Below, in pieces: positions 33,931-44,634 of a stretch of DNA of 64,000 nucleotides. Numbering within the stretch: the stretch's first letter is position 1; the number at the start of each line of letters is the position of its first letter. The DNA is from Histoplasma ohiense (Eukaryota > Ascomycota > Eurotiomycetes > Onygenales > Ajellomycetaceae): NCBI GenBank assembly GCA_017607445.1, contig JAEVHH010000005.1:2051001-2115000 (forward strand). The letters run 5' to 3'. The position numbers and the translations under genes are program-made. A model generated the notes under the pieces. It saw only the letters and a list, made by a program, of their open reading frames with translations, was not told the origin of the DNA and made no database searches.

Positions 33931-36900
33931 AACCGCAATAAGGGGTTCGTGTCAAAAGGTCAGAAACAATTGCTCCTGCTCTTTGCATGTTCACCTCCAG
34001 TGAGATAGGAGGCATACACATACACAGTCTGTTCGGTCCGCGTCTGGGCATGTTTATTATTGACTTACCTGTCCTTCGTCCTCTGGACTGAACAAACGAT
34101 GCGATGTGACGAAGCAAGAATGGGCCCCAAAAAATGGGGAAAGAAAAACAAAAAAAGATCTTGTATGGGCCTTTTCTTTGTTCAACTTACATACCTTCCC
34201 ACTCTGCGTCTCCAGCGGAAGAACAATTCCATTTCCTCTGGTTGGTGTTTTCCGCCCACTTATCTTGCCCTCTGCTTCCCCCTCCAGAACGCCTCCCTGG
34301 GTTAATTTTATTTTATTTTGTTTTTTAATGTTTTAGGAGCAGATGGCATCTCATCTCATCTCGTGTTTCTTCCCCCTTGGATGCAGGTGGTGGCGGGGCA
34401 CCTGTTGGGCAGAGGTACATCATCGACTTGAGCATTTCGACTATTTTGGGAGCCCCCCTTGTTTTCTGCCAAGACTGTTGTCAGAATTGCAAAAAAAAAA
34501 ATGAAAATAAAAATAAACATCAGACAGAGGAGCTTGAAAAGGGGCAAACTTCGTTCGTGGATGGGCTGCTGAGGGGACCTTGGAGAATCTTAGATCGGGG
34601 CGTCAGCCCCCCTAGCACCCGATTGCTGTCAATGGGACGCCATTCCTTTGAACCCTGTCGTTCGTCTGGGGGCAATTGTCGTGAATATTTTAAGCCGCTG
34701 AGCAGTTCTCGGATTATCTTTTCTGAAACAAAGTTTCGCCCCTTCGTAGATTATTTTGGCAGGGTTGAATAGTACCGGGGGATCTTACCTGTTTGGGGTG
34801 TGGCTTTTGCTGATTAAGGACTCCAGTATGCAGAAAATGGAGACAAGGAATCGAGAGAGTAGCAAGAAAAGAAAAGCTATAGGTAAATATCAACTTGGTC
34901 CTCATCAGAACTTGGTCCACATCAGCCAGAAAGATCAAACAACCAAATCAACAGATAGGAAAGAAAGAATATCATCTTTGCTCAACCCCTGGCATCAATC
35001 GCTAAGTGGGGACAATGGGGCATATAGAATACAGGAGCATCCTCAAATCCAGGAGCTCGAACGTGCAACAGAATGCGTGGCCATCGGAATCCTGGAAGAC
35101 GGTGAGACGGGCGACACCTGTCAAGCTCACAACCAGGTAGGTCGCTTTGGCTGTGTTACCCGTCTGTTGCCAGGAGGTCAGATGTCATCACAGTCGCCAT
35201 TGCACTGGCTTGGAAAGGGACAACTACGAAATTTTCCTTCGCTGCGCCGTACCACCCGTTTCCTGCATCCCCGTCGAAGTAACAACCGTCAGGCATATGG
35301 TCTATGCGAGATGCACGGGTAGACTGGGATAGCATTGCCTTGAGATGGGGTATGGTGACGTCCATGGTAAATGCGCTGTTTCAACCCCAACCTAATGGGA
35401 TGGAGAGTATCAAGGGAATTGTTGGTTTACAGCCCTCTTTCCCTCTGAGCTGCTCAGCCGGCTGTTTGTATTCAACAAGGCATGCTGTTCCTCCAGTACA
35501 GGGGTAGTTAGCGAGCGAAAATTCCACATTTACTTATTCAAGGCAACACGGCAATCAACGGGCAAGGAAGCTGGGACAAGCATTTCTAAATTGAGTGACT
35601 TGAAAATACCCCTGAATTTTTGCTGTTCAACTGCGTGCTCCCCAGTGCTCACCACTCAGGACAGTGTTGTGGTGAGTTGCTTACATAGCAGCAACTCGAT
35701 ATTACTAGTAGGGCCGCAAGCAAGAAATCCTGGCACAAGACGTAAAAAAGGCAGCAAACTTGCAACATCCAAGATCTTTCCGAATCTGAGGGACTGAGCA
35801 GAAGGTAAGGAATGCATTCGAGCTTCACGCAGCGTCCGCGCACCCCTGTCATCAGCATCATCATCAGCATCATCCTTCTCCTCCTCATCCCTCACCAGTG
35901 GCTCCCCCAAGCAAGCGTCCCAGGCCCCGGACAGAATGGGGGCGCCGCCAACAAACCCCACCCACCCCTCCTCGATCCGTCCTGTGCAGTGGAGCCGTTG
36001 AATTCTCAGCCACCGAAGTAAGGATCTGCAGCTTTCCCCAAAAGAAACCCGCGTCGGTGGCGCTAGCCCAACCACGACAGGTAGCCCTTGGTCAATCCCG
36101 CAAACTTATATTCATCCCCACTCCCACCCAAAATGACCACTGTTATGGGCATTTCAGGAAGCGGCGTTATTTGGGGAACAAGAAGAAGAAGAAGAAAACC
36201 TGCATATTGTCCGAGGAGGAAAGAATAGAATAACAACTTAGAGGCTGTTTTTCCCCCTTTAATAATCTTTTCTTTTTCTTTTTTTCCGTGCATTTGAATT
36301 GAGATCTTGCATTCACTACAGTATGAAAGAAGAAAATCTGATCAAGTTGTACCGGGTAAAATTACATGGTCTAAAATTTTTTTTTTTTTTTGAAATAATG
36401 TTTTTCAAATTACCACATCACGTAATTTAAGTGTGTTATTATTTACATACCGATACGAGGGCTAAATAGTGCCGAGCTTGGAAAGCAACCTTGTGGAAAC
36501 CCGCGCTCGGAGCTCGTTTGGGAACAACTTCAGTTCGTCCACCGGCCCAAGAATTTGGCTCGTGTGGGTTGTGTTGTATTTTGGCTATACTTGCTGGTAC
36601 CTGGATGCTCCTTGATCCCATATTTTTGACTTCGGCCAGGTCAACAACACGCAATCTTCCTCTCCCATCTGCCATTGAGGAGTGCAGGAGATCTCCATTA
36701 TTCTTCTCCTGCTCCCGTAGATTTGAGGAGAGGAGTGCTCCGGCTCCCATCCTAACTCCTCTACAGAGTACTAGCACTCCGTAATGACTGAGGACATACT
36801 TCCTGCCACCATGACAATGTGTGGATGGCTATGAATAATTTTCCAATTTTTCGTATCTTCCCGCTTACTACAGAGGAGAGGAGAGCTCCACTCCATCTGA

Positions 36901-37632
36901 TACTCTCTTTCTTTCGATTAACCCAGTTGAGATCTGCCCCGAGTTACTGTACGGAATACAAATGACATACGGAGTACACCCGGTCTTACATATACGGCCC
37001 AGCGATACATACCGCCCTATCTGCCAAGGTGGGTGTGCTGAATACGCTAGGTACTTAAACTATCTTTGCGGCGGCGTTGTGCCGTGTACCTTGTAACTAT
37101 CCTGCACAGTACGACCTCGTCCTTGTGCTTCCTCTCGTGGAGTCGTGGACGCTGGTTTTTCTTCTTAACTGCGCCGATCCCCTTTCCCCAGACCTCTGAT
37201 CTGACCTCGTTTTCATCTTTTTGTTCCGCGCGCTGTACATCAGGAACCACTCGAACTGTCCCCCCTTCTGGTCCTACATAGCCAGACTCTCCTGAGCCGG
37301 CTTCCTACATACATCCATACATCCATACAGTACACACTGGCCTTGTCGAGTCTTGCATTTCTTCCTGCAGTTCAGTATAATATATTGATATACACACACA
37401 CACCAACACACATGAGCTAGATCTCTGCATAGCACCGAGTGTTTAACTGGCCCAAAGCCTGTGAGGAGAGGAGAGCAACAAGCAGAAAAAGAAACCAAGA
37501 AAAAAGAAGTTCAACCGATCAATTGATCGGCCCTCTGGCATCCCTCTTGTTTTCTTGTCGTTCAAACCCGCCGATTTTCTGAATCTCGAACCCTTGTGAT
37601 TTTGGCAACTGTCACCACCACCAGCCTTCCCT

Positions 37633-39032
37633 ATGACTATGGTTATCGAAAACCGAAACCGCCAGTATGGCGGTGGGATGGGCTACGACAATGCGTTTCA
37701 CAGTCAGGTTCATCCCAGCACACCCCAATTCAATGAACCTTGGGCAGCGCATTCATCCCCTCATCCTCCGCAGCCGATCTATCCCACATCTATGCCCGCA
37801 AGCTCTGTCGCACTGAATCACCCTGTAAAGCGCGCGGAAGTCTCTCGACCTACGGCTATCTCCATGCCATATTCAACTGTGCCGGTGCCCGCGCCATCAA
37901 TTTCCCCGAGCAGTAATTACAACCCTGCTTCTACTTACCCTGGTTCGGAACAGATCATTGTTCTGCCTCCAGAGATTCCACGGACTACCTTTGATCAAGC
38001 CCAAGGCTATACTTCGGTATCGCCAATAACTTCATTCACTCCCGCTAACTATCCGCCCATGGACTATGCGCAATCACTGCAGCACCAGCACCAGCACCAG
38101 CACCAGCAACAACAGCAACACCATCACCAACACTCAAATTCAAGAAATATGCCTCAAGGGTGAGTCTAATTCTTCTCTCCCTTTCTTTTTAGTGATTGTC
38201 CTATAGATTCTGGGTTCTTTTAATAGAAGAAAAGAAGATAGATGATTCTGGGTTCTTTTAAAAATGGGGGATATCAAGCGCAATTTTGCTAACGTGATAT
38301 TCAGCAACGAGCCTCCGTCGCAAGCTGTTCCATCGCAACCACCACCGGCATCCACGTATGGAGATGCCTTAGATGCTAGCCGAGGAATGGTTGCCCTGAG
38401 TCAAGATCTCGCAACTCCGCGAAATATGTATGGCTCTCAGAGTGCTAGAGGACCCAGAGAGGCCTACGGGTTCCCCGCGACACATTCTTCAGCCTCGTCA
38501 ATTTCGTCTGCGGGCAATTATCCATATTACAGTGCGTCAGTTGTCTCTGTCGATTCCTCCGTCACCGACTACAGCTCCACAACTTCAGAATCTTATGATG
38601 GTATGCCATCGCGAACGCTCCCGCGACCGTCCAATCTGATCCACGGTTCCATATCTGGGCCTCAGTCAATGATGGGCCAGTTCAGCTCAAAAGTCCCGTC
38701 CAACACGCAGAAGAAGCACAAGTGTAAAGTCTGCGATAAAAGATTTACCCGCCCTTCCTCCTTGCAGACTCACATGTATAGTCACACGGGTGAAAAACGT
38801 GAGTCCAACCAGATCTATTCTATGTATCCAGGCAAACCTTGCAAGTATGCCGTGGGAAAATAAATAAATCAACAAATAAAGTACTGACATCGCCACTTTC
38901 TGTCCAACAGCATTCCCGTGTGAATTCCCAGGTTGTGGGCGTCACTTCTCTGTGGTATCGAATCTCCGTCGACACAACAAAGTCCACAAGGGCGAAAAGG
39001 AGTCAGGCTCTCCTGAGCAGCAAGAAGAGTGA
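37633..39032 (+). CDS. flbC: C2H2 zinc-finger developmental regulator, FlbC-like
   Basis: Three exons, 37633-38159, 38305-38798 and 38911-39032, give 380 residues. The first ~300 residues are disordered, rich in Pro, Ser, Tyr and Gln, with a His/Gln tract near residues 152-167. Two C-terminal zinc fingers follow: CKVCDKRFTRPSSLQTHMYSH (CX2C-X12-HX3H), then after the TGEKP linker CEFPGCGRHFSVVSNLRRH (CX4C type). The protein ends 16-18 residues later. Length, two terminal fingers and the linker sequence resemble Aspergillus FlbC, a nuclear activator of conidiation genes such as brlA. Orthology is from memory of the family, so the symbol is tentative. The second finger is completed across intron 2 (38799-38910). 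The very long upstream gene-free region fits a developmental regulator. Confidence 0.8.
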
Positions 39033-42000
39033 AATCTTTCCTCACGACAAAGCCAAGTCAACCCCTCTGCCATATGGGTTTACTCTGCGCACTCGTTCTT
39101 TTCCATCTTAAAAAATTTCATCGACTTTCTTAATGACATCTTAGGCCTTGCTGCAGCAAGGCCACCCACCCCAACATGCTTACGGGGGGGAAAAAAAATT
39201 TGACACCAAGTTGGGTCTTTAATCCATAATTTTATTCTAATTTTCTTCATTTTTAGTTTGTTTCCCCAACTACGCCTCCCACTCGACAATTATCGTGGCT
39301 TCCACATTGCCATATGATAATTTTGCCGGGAAACCTTTCCACTTTTCCGTTTTTCTACCCCAAATCGTATAATGCTTTGTATTATAATCCTTTCTTTTTT
39401 GGAAAAAAATTATCCCCTTTTTTCTTTTCTCACCCAGCACGAGTAGTTGTGGATTCGAAGTTGTTTCACGGCCGGGAAATTCAAAAGATACCCACCCCAG
39501 TGAGGAAAATTTGTTTTGTTCGGATGGTGTAGGTGGTATAGGTTGGGGGGATTTTCACCCGATTGTACAGGGGAGCTCCTGCTTTTCCTTCATCCATTTT
39601 CCTTTTCCTGTTTCATTTTTTTGACGGTAGAGGCGCACGCTTTATTTTTTTCATCAACATCCGGGGACGGTACGGCTTCATAAGTTTTTCTTCCTTTTTT
39701 TTTTTTTCTATTTTCCCCTTCTCATCACACTTTATATATACCCTCGCTAGACTAGGGCCGGTCGCTTCTCTCATGCATTTGTTTTTTTTAACCCTGTTGC
39801 GTCATTTGTTTTGTAGTTCGTTTGATTTCCCTGCGTTTTGGCACGTGTGTCTGTCTTCGTTCCAAGGTTATTTCCCCCATCGTTCTCATTGATACCACGG
39901 TGATGATTAGTTGCTATACATTGCTTCTTATCACTGTTGCAGTTCCTGGGTTTATTTTTAATTTTTTTTTTCCCGATCTTCTTTTGATGTTGATCATTTT
40001 GTCGATCTTTTTATCATAATTTGGGACATTCCTGTTATATTCCATCGCCCCTGGTTCTGGCCTTACTTTCTTTTTCTTTTACTCCTAGTATGTTGTCCAC
40101 TTTTAACCTTCCTGACGCCCTTCGTTATTTTCCATGTTTTAATTACCACCCTGGTCCTGACCAGGATGTCTGCTCTCGTCCCTTGCAGCGGGAAGGCTGC
40201 CGGGCGTCATTCATCACTCGAACACGGTGCCACTTACTCGATGGCACAGAGATGACCCAGGGGTTAAACGAGGGGCTTCTCCTTCTAGTTGCCTTTTGCA
40301 TTTGACGTCATTTTTAAATCAAGCCTCGTTGCGATATTCCCCATACGGCACATGTTGATTGATTATTGCATTGTTTCCCTTAATAAATCCCTCGCGTCTT
40401 AATTTTTCTCGAATATTTTCTACAACTTTTCTTTCGCTCGTTGATACATACATATATATCTATACCTATTTAAATTTTAATTGTCTAATTTTTATTGGTG
40501 GATATTGTTATCTCATGATATCACATATGCTTTCCCACCCCCTGCCTCCTTTGATTCTACTGTCATCTCTCCGTCTCTTGATTAATACCTGTGCGCGAGT
40601 TTCATAAATGGATTTATTTTATTTTTTCCCATGGGACTTCCGAGAATATTGGCTTTATTTTAATAATAACATAATCATACGTAGTCTTAGTGTTAATTGT
40701 TCCATGGTTATGGTGTTGTACTGTACAGTACATACAAAACGCATTGTTCGGAAACTTTTCGGCCCGCTCGAGTTACCTGATCAGAGGAAAGTTTACAGAA
40801 ATTCCACCATCACTCGAATCATCTATACTGGTCACATTCATCCAGCGCCCAAAAGAGAGGAAAGCAATCACTAAAGCTAAGCAATGCTGTGGCGAGTGTG
40901 CCTGTTTACATACCCTATCGATACGTACCTTTATTACAAGAAGTACTGTGCACACGGACAATACAACCATTTATACAAACTACAGTACATCCATCAACCT
41001 TCATCGCTAAGGCATATTTAAATCAATACATTTCCAGCCCATGAATATGGCTTAATTCAATATTGATACACGGGATAAATGCGTTGCTTTTCCTTTTTCC
41101 CGCTCCCCGGCATCTCTCCCTAACCATGTTTGTGTCACGGAACAGGAGCCGGCTTACCCTACGAGGGCTGAGAGAGGGTGCATGGTCAATTATTTTCCGC
41201 CCTTCATCAAGAATAATGAGCATGATCGAGGCGCAAGCTGTCATAGCGCTAAGAGGGCCAAAGCTGGATTCAAGGAACGCACTCGGCAAACTTGTGCTAG
41301 CGAACATTCGTATGCCATCCATCTACGAAAGGCCGAGATCCTATCAGGACGGGATGTGGGAGGTTACACATTAGCTTCTATGGCCTTTGATCCTTGACTG
41401 TTTCCCATATATGCTCCTCATTCCTGCAAGCTGGGGGAGTTTTGGGCCAGTGCTGCGACCCCACTAATCGACAGTATGCCTGCCAAATGGATTATCGTTT
41501 GGATTGCATGAACTCAATATCCAATCTTGGTGCGCTACTGACGCCAGCGGTTTGTTTGCTTGGAGGTAGATATTCTCAAGTGTTGAATAATATATTTCTA
41601 AACGCTCACGATAGATAACAAATTAAAATTCGAATGTGAAGCTAATCATTTCATGGAGCCTGGGGATCGCTCCAGGAAATATGTCTCGCATCTCGGAATC
41701 GGGGTCTCTGTTTTTGGCATAATTGCTTCAGAAAAACCAGCCTGATCAGACCCGTCTCTTCCTCTACTTTTCCCACTTGGTTTGTCGGGCAATATTATTC
41801 CGTCACTGGATATCGCGGATCACAAAGGATGAAGATGAACTCTGGATTTCCAAAATCATCCCGGCAACTCCAACCGTTATCAACTATTTAGTTTTTTCCA
41901 GCAAGTTCGCACTTGGGATTCTTCACAACACCCGTGGAAGAGGGGCTCGAATGGCCTGCAGCGTTCATGAATCCGTACCGTTTTATTCTAATTTGACATT

Positions 42001-42880
42001 TATGAGTTTCTTGGTGAGCACTCTTTTTCCGTAGACTATCAACGCAGGCTAACAGATACCTATTAGTACTTCTCGAGTGGCACTATATTACAACCAGAAC
42101 CTCAACATTAAGACGCATCAAATGTTCATCGCAGAAACTTATCATAAACAACTAGAAGGAATTAAGTACGAACTATAAATTGCGGCATTTGGTATCATGA
42201 GAAGCGTTACACGACTACTCTTGCGTTGTGTGGAGCGACATCTTCTGATCAGCGCGCACGTTTGGCTTCCCTGCTTCCACAATTGATTTCATCTTGATGG
42301 ATGGTGCTATTTTACATCCAATAGACTTGCGCCAACTATACAATGAACTTTTAAAGTGTCGCATACACTGCTTTACCCCTAGGTTTAAATGCATTCGACC
42401 ATAAACATCATTTATGCTGATACGCGGAAGCCGTGCAGCTGTATCGAAACCGGTATGATGGTATAGAATTCGCCGCCCTCATTCAGGAAGCCCTTCGATT
42501 TTCGGAAAGGCAAAACCTCCCGATATCCTTTCAGCCCAACGAAACAACCAATGTCATGTCAAGCCCGAACGACAACAACGATCACGGCAAACAGGACACA
42601 ATAAATAAAGTTCACTTGCCGAGACATCTAAAGGACAGGTCCTATATCTTGGATACGCACAAAGAGTTGGTCTGCAACGGCGCTTCTACCCCCGGCTCTC
42701 ATTGTCAAAAAAAAAAAAAAAAAAAAAAACTTTAATTATGCACGCTGAAAATATGCTTGATATACGTATATACCTGCACTCGTTCGTGAGCTTCACTTGG
42801 GAAATGATAGTGTTTAGGCTACTGAGACTGTGAAACATATCATACCAATTGTAGATATTCGGCTACTTTTTTTTTTCTTT
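39033..42880. other. Intergenic, no supported gene
   Basis: About 3.8 kb containing the flbC-like 3' region and pyrimidine-rich DNA to about 40600. A 20-bp perfect palindrome lies at 39144-39163. Open frames at 41063-41374, 41723-42034 and 42433-42735 (the last running into a poly(A) stretch at 42706-42730) have no domain I can defend. They could be decayed gene fragments. Confidence 0.45.
39144..39163. repeat. 20-bp perfect palindrome in the flbC-like 3' region
   Basis: GGCCTTGCTGCAGCAAGGCC is its own reverse complement, about 112 bp after the stop codon. If transcribed, it could form a hairpin or a protein-binding site. No U-run follows, so a pol III-type terminator is not suggested. Confidence 0.7.
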
Positions 42881-43592
42881 TCATATCGATGTCTTCAAAT
42901 CATTAGTAGTGTCTCCAGACATCACAGATCGAAAGGGATCTCCTTGAGATGCATCCAATAGTGAGACTATCGTTCCATCTTCCAATGTAAGACTCCAGTT
43001 ATTGGTTTGAAACTAGAACGGCAAGGCTAATGATTAGCATTTGATTCCTTTTGAAAAGATGTGTCAAAGGATGGATAAAACACAATGGCGCTCTACTTAC
43101 ATAACCATTCCTGCCATCTCTGGTACTCTGGAATCTCATCTTCGCCTTGCCTTTTGTCCCCTTAACCCAAAATGAGATGTCAATTCGCCCATGCAACTGA
43201 TTCATCTCCCCACTAATCCATGGGATTTTCTGTGCAAAGTATATCTCATCGCCTAGAAGCTCTCTTCCCTTAGGCGACACTCGCAACGCATAGAGGGTGC
43301 TATTGACTATGCTGGATGAGGATTTCTGGTAATTGAATATTCCTAGCATGGAGGCGCCAACAACAACGAAGAAAATTGGCAAGGTGCGGAGCCATGTTCG
43401 ACCTGACTTTATCGAAGGGAGCTCGCGGTCTGCTCGCCGGCTCAGGATGGGGCCTGAGTGCAGGCGTGATGCGGAGGTGAGTGTTCGGCGGAGGAGGCGG
43501 CAGGTAGGAGCAGGATGGAATGTAGCTCGATGGCTGTGGCCTATGGAGTGGGCAGCTTGGAGGATATTCGTGGCTAGTTTTGATCTTATCAT
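42881..43592 (-). CDS. COA1: Cytochrome c oxidase assembly factor 1 (Coa1)
   Basis: Two exons, 43592-43101 and 43012-42881, with an 88-nt intron, give 207 residues. The first ~60 residues are Arg/Ser/His-rich and acid-poor, a mitochondrial presequence. One transmembrane segment (TLPIFFVVVGASMLGIFNYQ) follows at about residues 70-90. The conserved intermembrane-space part contains VNSTLYALRVSPKGRELLG, INQLHGRID-like MNQLHGRIDISFWVKGTKGKA and WSLTLEDGTIVSLLD. Yeast Coa1 is an inner-membrane protein that handles the Cox1 intermediate with Mss51 and Shy1 during complex IV assembly, and that role is inferred here. The exon 1 donor is GTAAGT directly after the RNGY codons. A TRIM element sits 188 bp upstream of its ATG. 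Confidence 0.88.
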
Positions 43593-43780
43593 CCTTCCCT
43601 GGAAACTGGCTTCTGCTTCTTTATAGTTATTCCAATATCAGGTAAGATCAAATCTTCTGTCTCTGTTTTGTCCAGGATTTTCCTATTGTCATGATTCCAT
43701 GGATGTTTGCATGAAGATTTTTGCCAAGACATTTTGATTGCCAAGATATCATTTACGTAATCCACCATACCACCAACAAG

Positions 43781-43865
43781 TGTTAGGTCACTGGGGCAAA
43801 AGAGCTCTCTCACACCAGCGCCATGCTGGTAGTAGAGGGGACGAACCAATCCAAACCCCCCAACA
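43781..43865 (-). repeat. TRIM 3' LTR (85 bp)
   Basis: Identical over 85 bases to 44151-44235. It begins TGTTAGG and ends CCAACA on the plus strand. Confidence 0.9.
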
Positions 43866-44150
43866 CCCCCCCACGGACTCGCAACTACCATCTTGGCTAG
43901 CTGAGAACCAGGCCTGTCTTTGTTCTACCCTTCCACTGCCAACTTTTTTCTTAGTGGTCAGCTGGGGAACTAGGCCCTTGTTTGTTCTGGTCCAAGGATT
44001 CAGAGTGACTAAGCGCTTATTTTGTCCGGACTTTTTAAGGACTGTGCATTAGTGGGATAGGACTTTTTTATTTGGATAATCTCTGATTCGAACCTGTGAT
44101 AGCATGTTGGCACACCTTGCAGCGATTGCGCTGACACGGGCCTCATAACC

Positions 44151-44235
44151 TGTTAGGTCACTGGGGCAAAAGAGCTCTCTCACACCAGCGCCATGCTGGT
44201 AGTAGAGGGGACGAACCAATCCAAACCCCCCAACA
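44151..44235 (-). repeat. TRIM 5' LTR (85 bp)
   Basis: Identical over 85 bases to 43781-43865. It is the 5' LTR in minus-strand orientation because the primer-binding site abuts it at 44150. Confidence 0.9.
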
Positions 44236-44240
44236 ACAAG

Positions 44241-44634
44241 CTCATCTTCAATAGTCAGTAGTTACGTTATCTCCATCTCGTAAACAATAAGGGTGCTCAA
44301 CTACATATGAGCGGGAAAAAATAGACGATATGGATTGAAGCTACTCTGGTAAAAAACAAGTCACTAAAATAGAAGAATCTATCGTATGAGCATCTACGAT
44401 CAACGCAGGAGTGGTCTGACATCACTCGACAAAACAAACGAACAGGCGGCAATGGCAGAAAAGCTGACAAAAAAGTTGTTGGGTATGGACTGCCAAGCAT
44501 TACTGTTATGAACGGATATTGAAAGAAATATGTTTGCGATGGGGAAAGCATAGAGGGTCTAGCAAGCATCAAGGCGCTACTTTAATAAAGATAGATATAC
44601 TAGAGGAGTAGAAGGATGGTAGGTTCTGCGATGC
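44241..44634. other. Spacer between TRIM and SEC9 3' end
   Basis: About 390 bp with no conserved ORF or repeat. It holds the SEC9 3' region. Confidence 0.5.

Larger units (their letters stand above)
25830..37632. other. 11.8-kb gene-free, simple-repeat-rich region upstream of the C2H2 regulator
   Basis: No ORF on either strand shows a recognisable domain; the longest ones are low-complexity or overlap others. The stretch is marked by many homopolymer runs (26880-26898, 27400-27418, 27597-27611, 27931-27946, 28863-28910, 33894-33928, 36378-36391). It also has a pyrimidine tract at 28066-28146, (GA)n at 31301-31332, A7C-type repeats at 31926-31978, a CGCTCA hexamer repeat at 29761-29785, (CA)n near 37393, and many TACGGAGTA and GTAC motifs. 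It may include a long promoter and 5' leader of the downstream regulator, or unrecognised noncoding RNAs (inference). Confidence 0.55.
43781..44235 (-). mobile_element. TRIM: non-autonomous Ty1/copia-type LTR retroelement
   Basis: A 455-bp element with two identical 85-bp LTRs (43781-43865 and 44151-44235), each bounded by TGTT...AACA. It is flanked by the 5-bp target duplication ACAAG (43776-43780 and 44236-44240). Read on the minus strand, the upstream LTR is followed at once by GGTTATGAGGCCCG (44137-44150). This resembles the complement of the initiator tRNA-Met anticodon arm, the half-tRNA primer site used by copia/Ty5-type elements. The downstream LTR is preceded by a purine tract of seven G (43866-43872). 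The 285-bp interior has no ORF and contains two imperfect copies of an AGCTG...TTTGTTCT unit (~43896 and ~43958). It must depend on an autonomous copia element for mobility. Identical LTRs indicate a recent insertion. Confidence 0.88.

Noticed and set aside
34756..35322. 188-codon plus-strand open frame
   Set aside because: No domain, no plausible promoter or intron pattern, and composition like its non-coding surroundings.
41723..42034. Open frame with a stretch vaguely like the C-terminal region of fungal Zn2Cys6 transcription factors
   Set aside because: Similarity is only impressionistic, with no zinc cluster or continuous domain nearby. It could be a decayed fragment, but I cannot support it.
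42433..42735. 100-codon open frame ending in a Lys run
   Set aside because: The Lys run is a poly(A) stretch. No domain, start context or homologue is recognised.
44085..44094. GATTCGAACC (reverse complement GGTTCGAATC), a tRNA B-box match, suggesting a tRNA gene or SINE
   Set aside because: The surrounding bases do not fold into a T-arm or cloverleaf, and the locus is fully explained as the interior of an LTR-bounded TRIM element.
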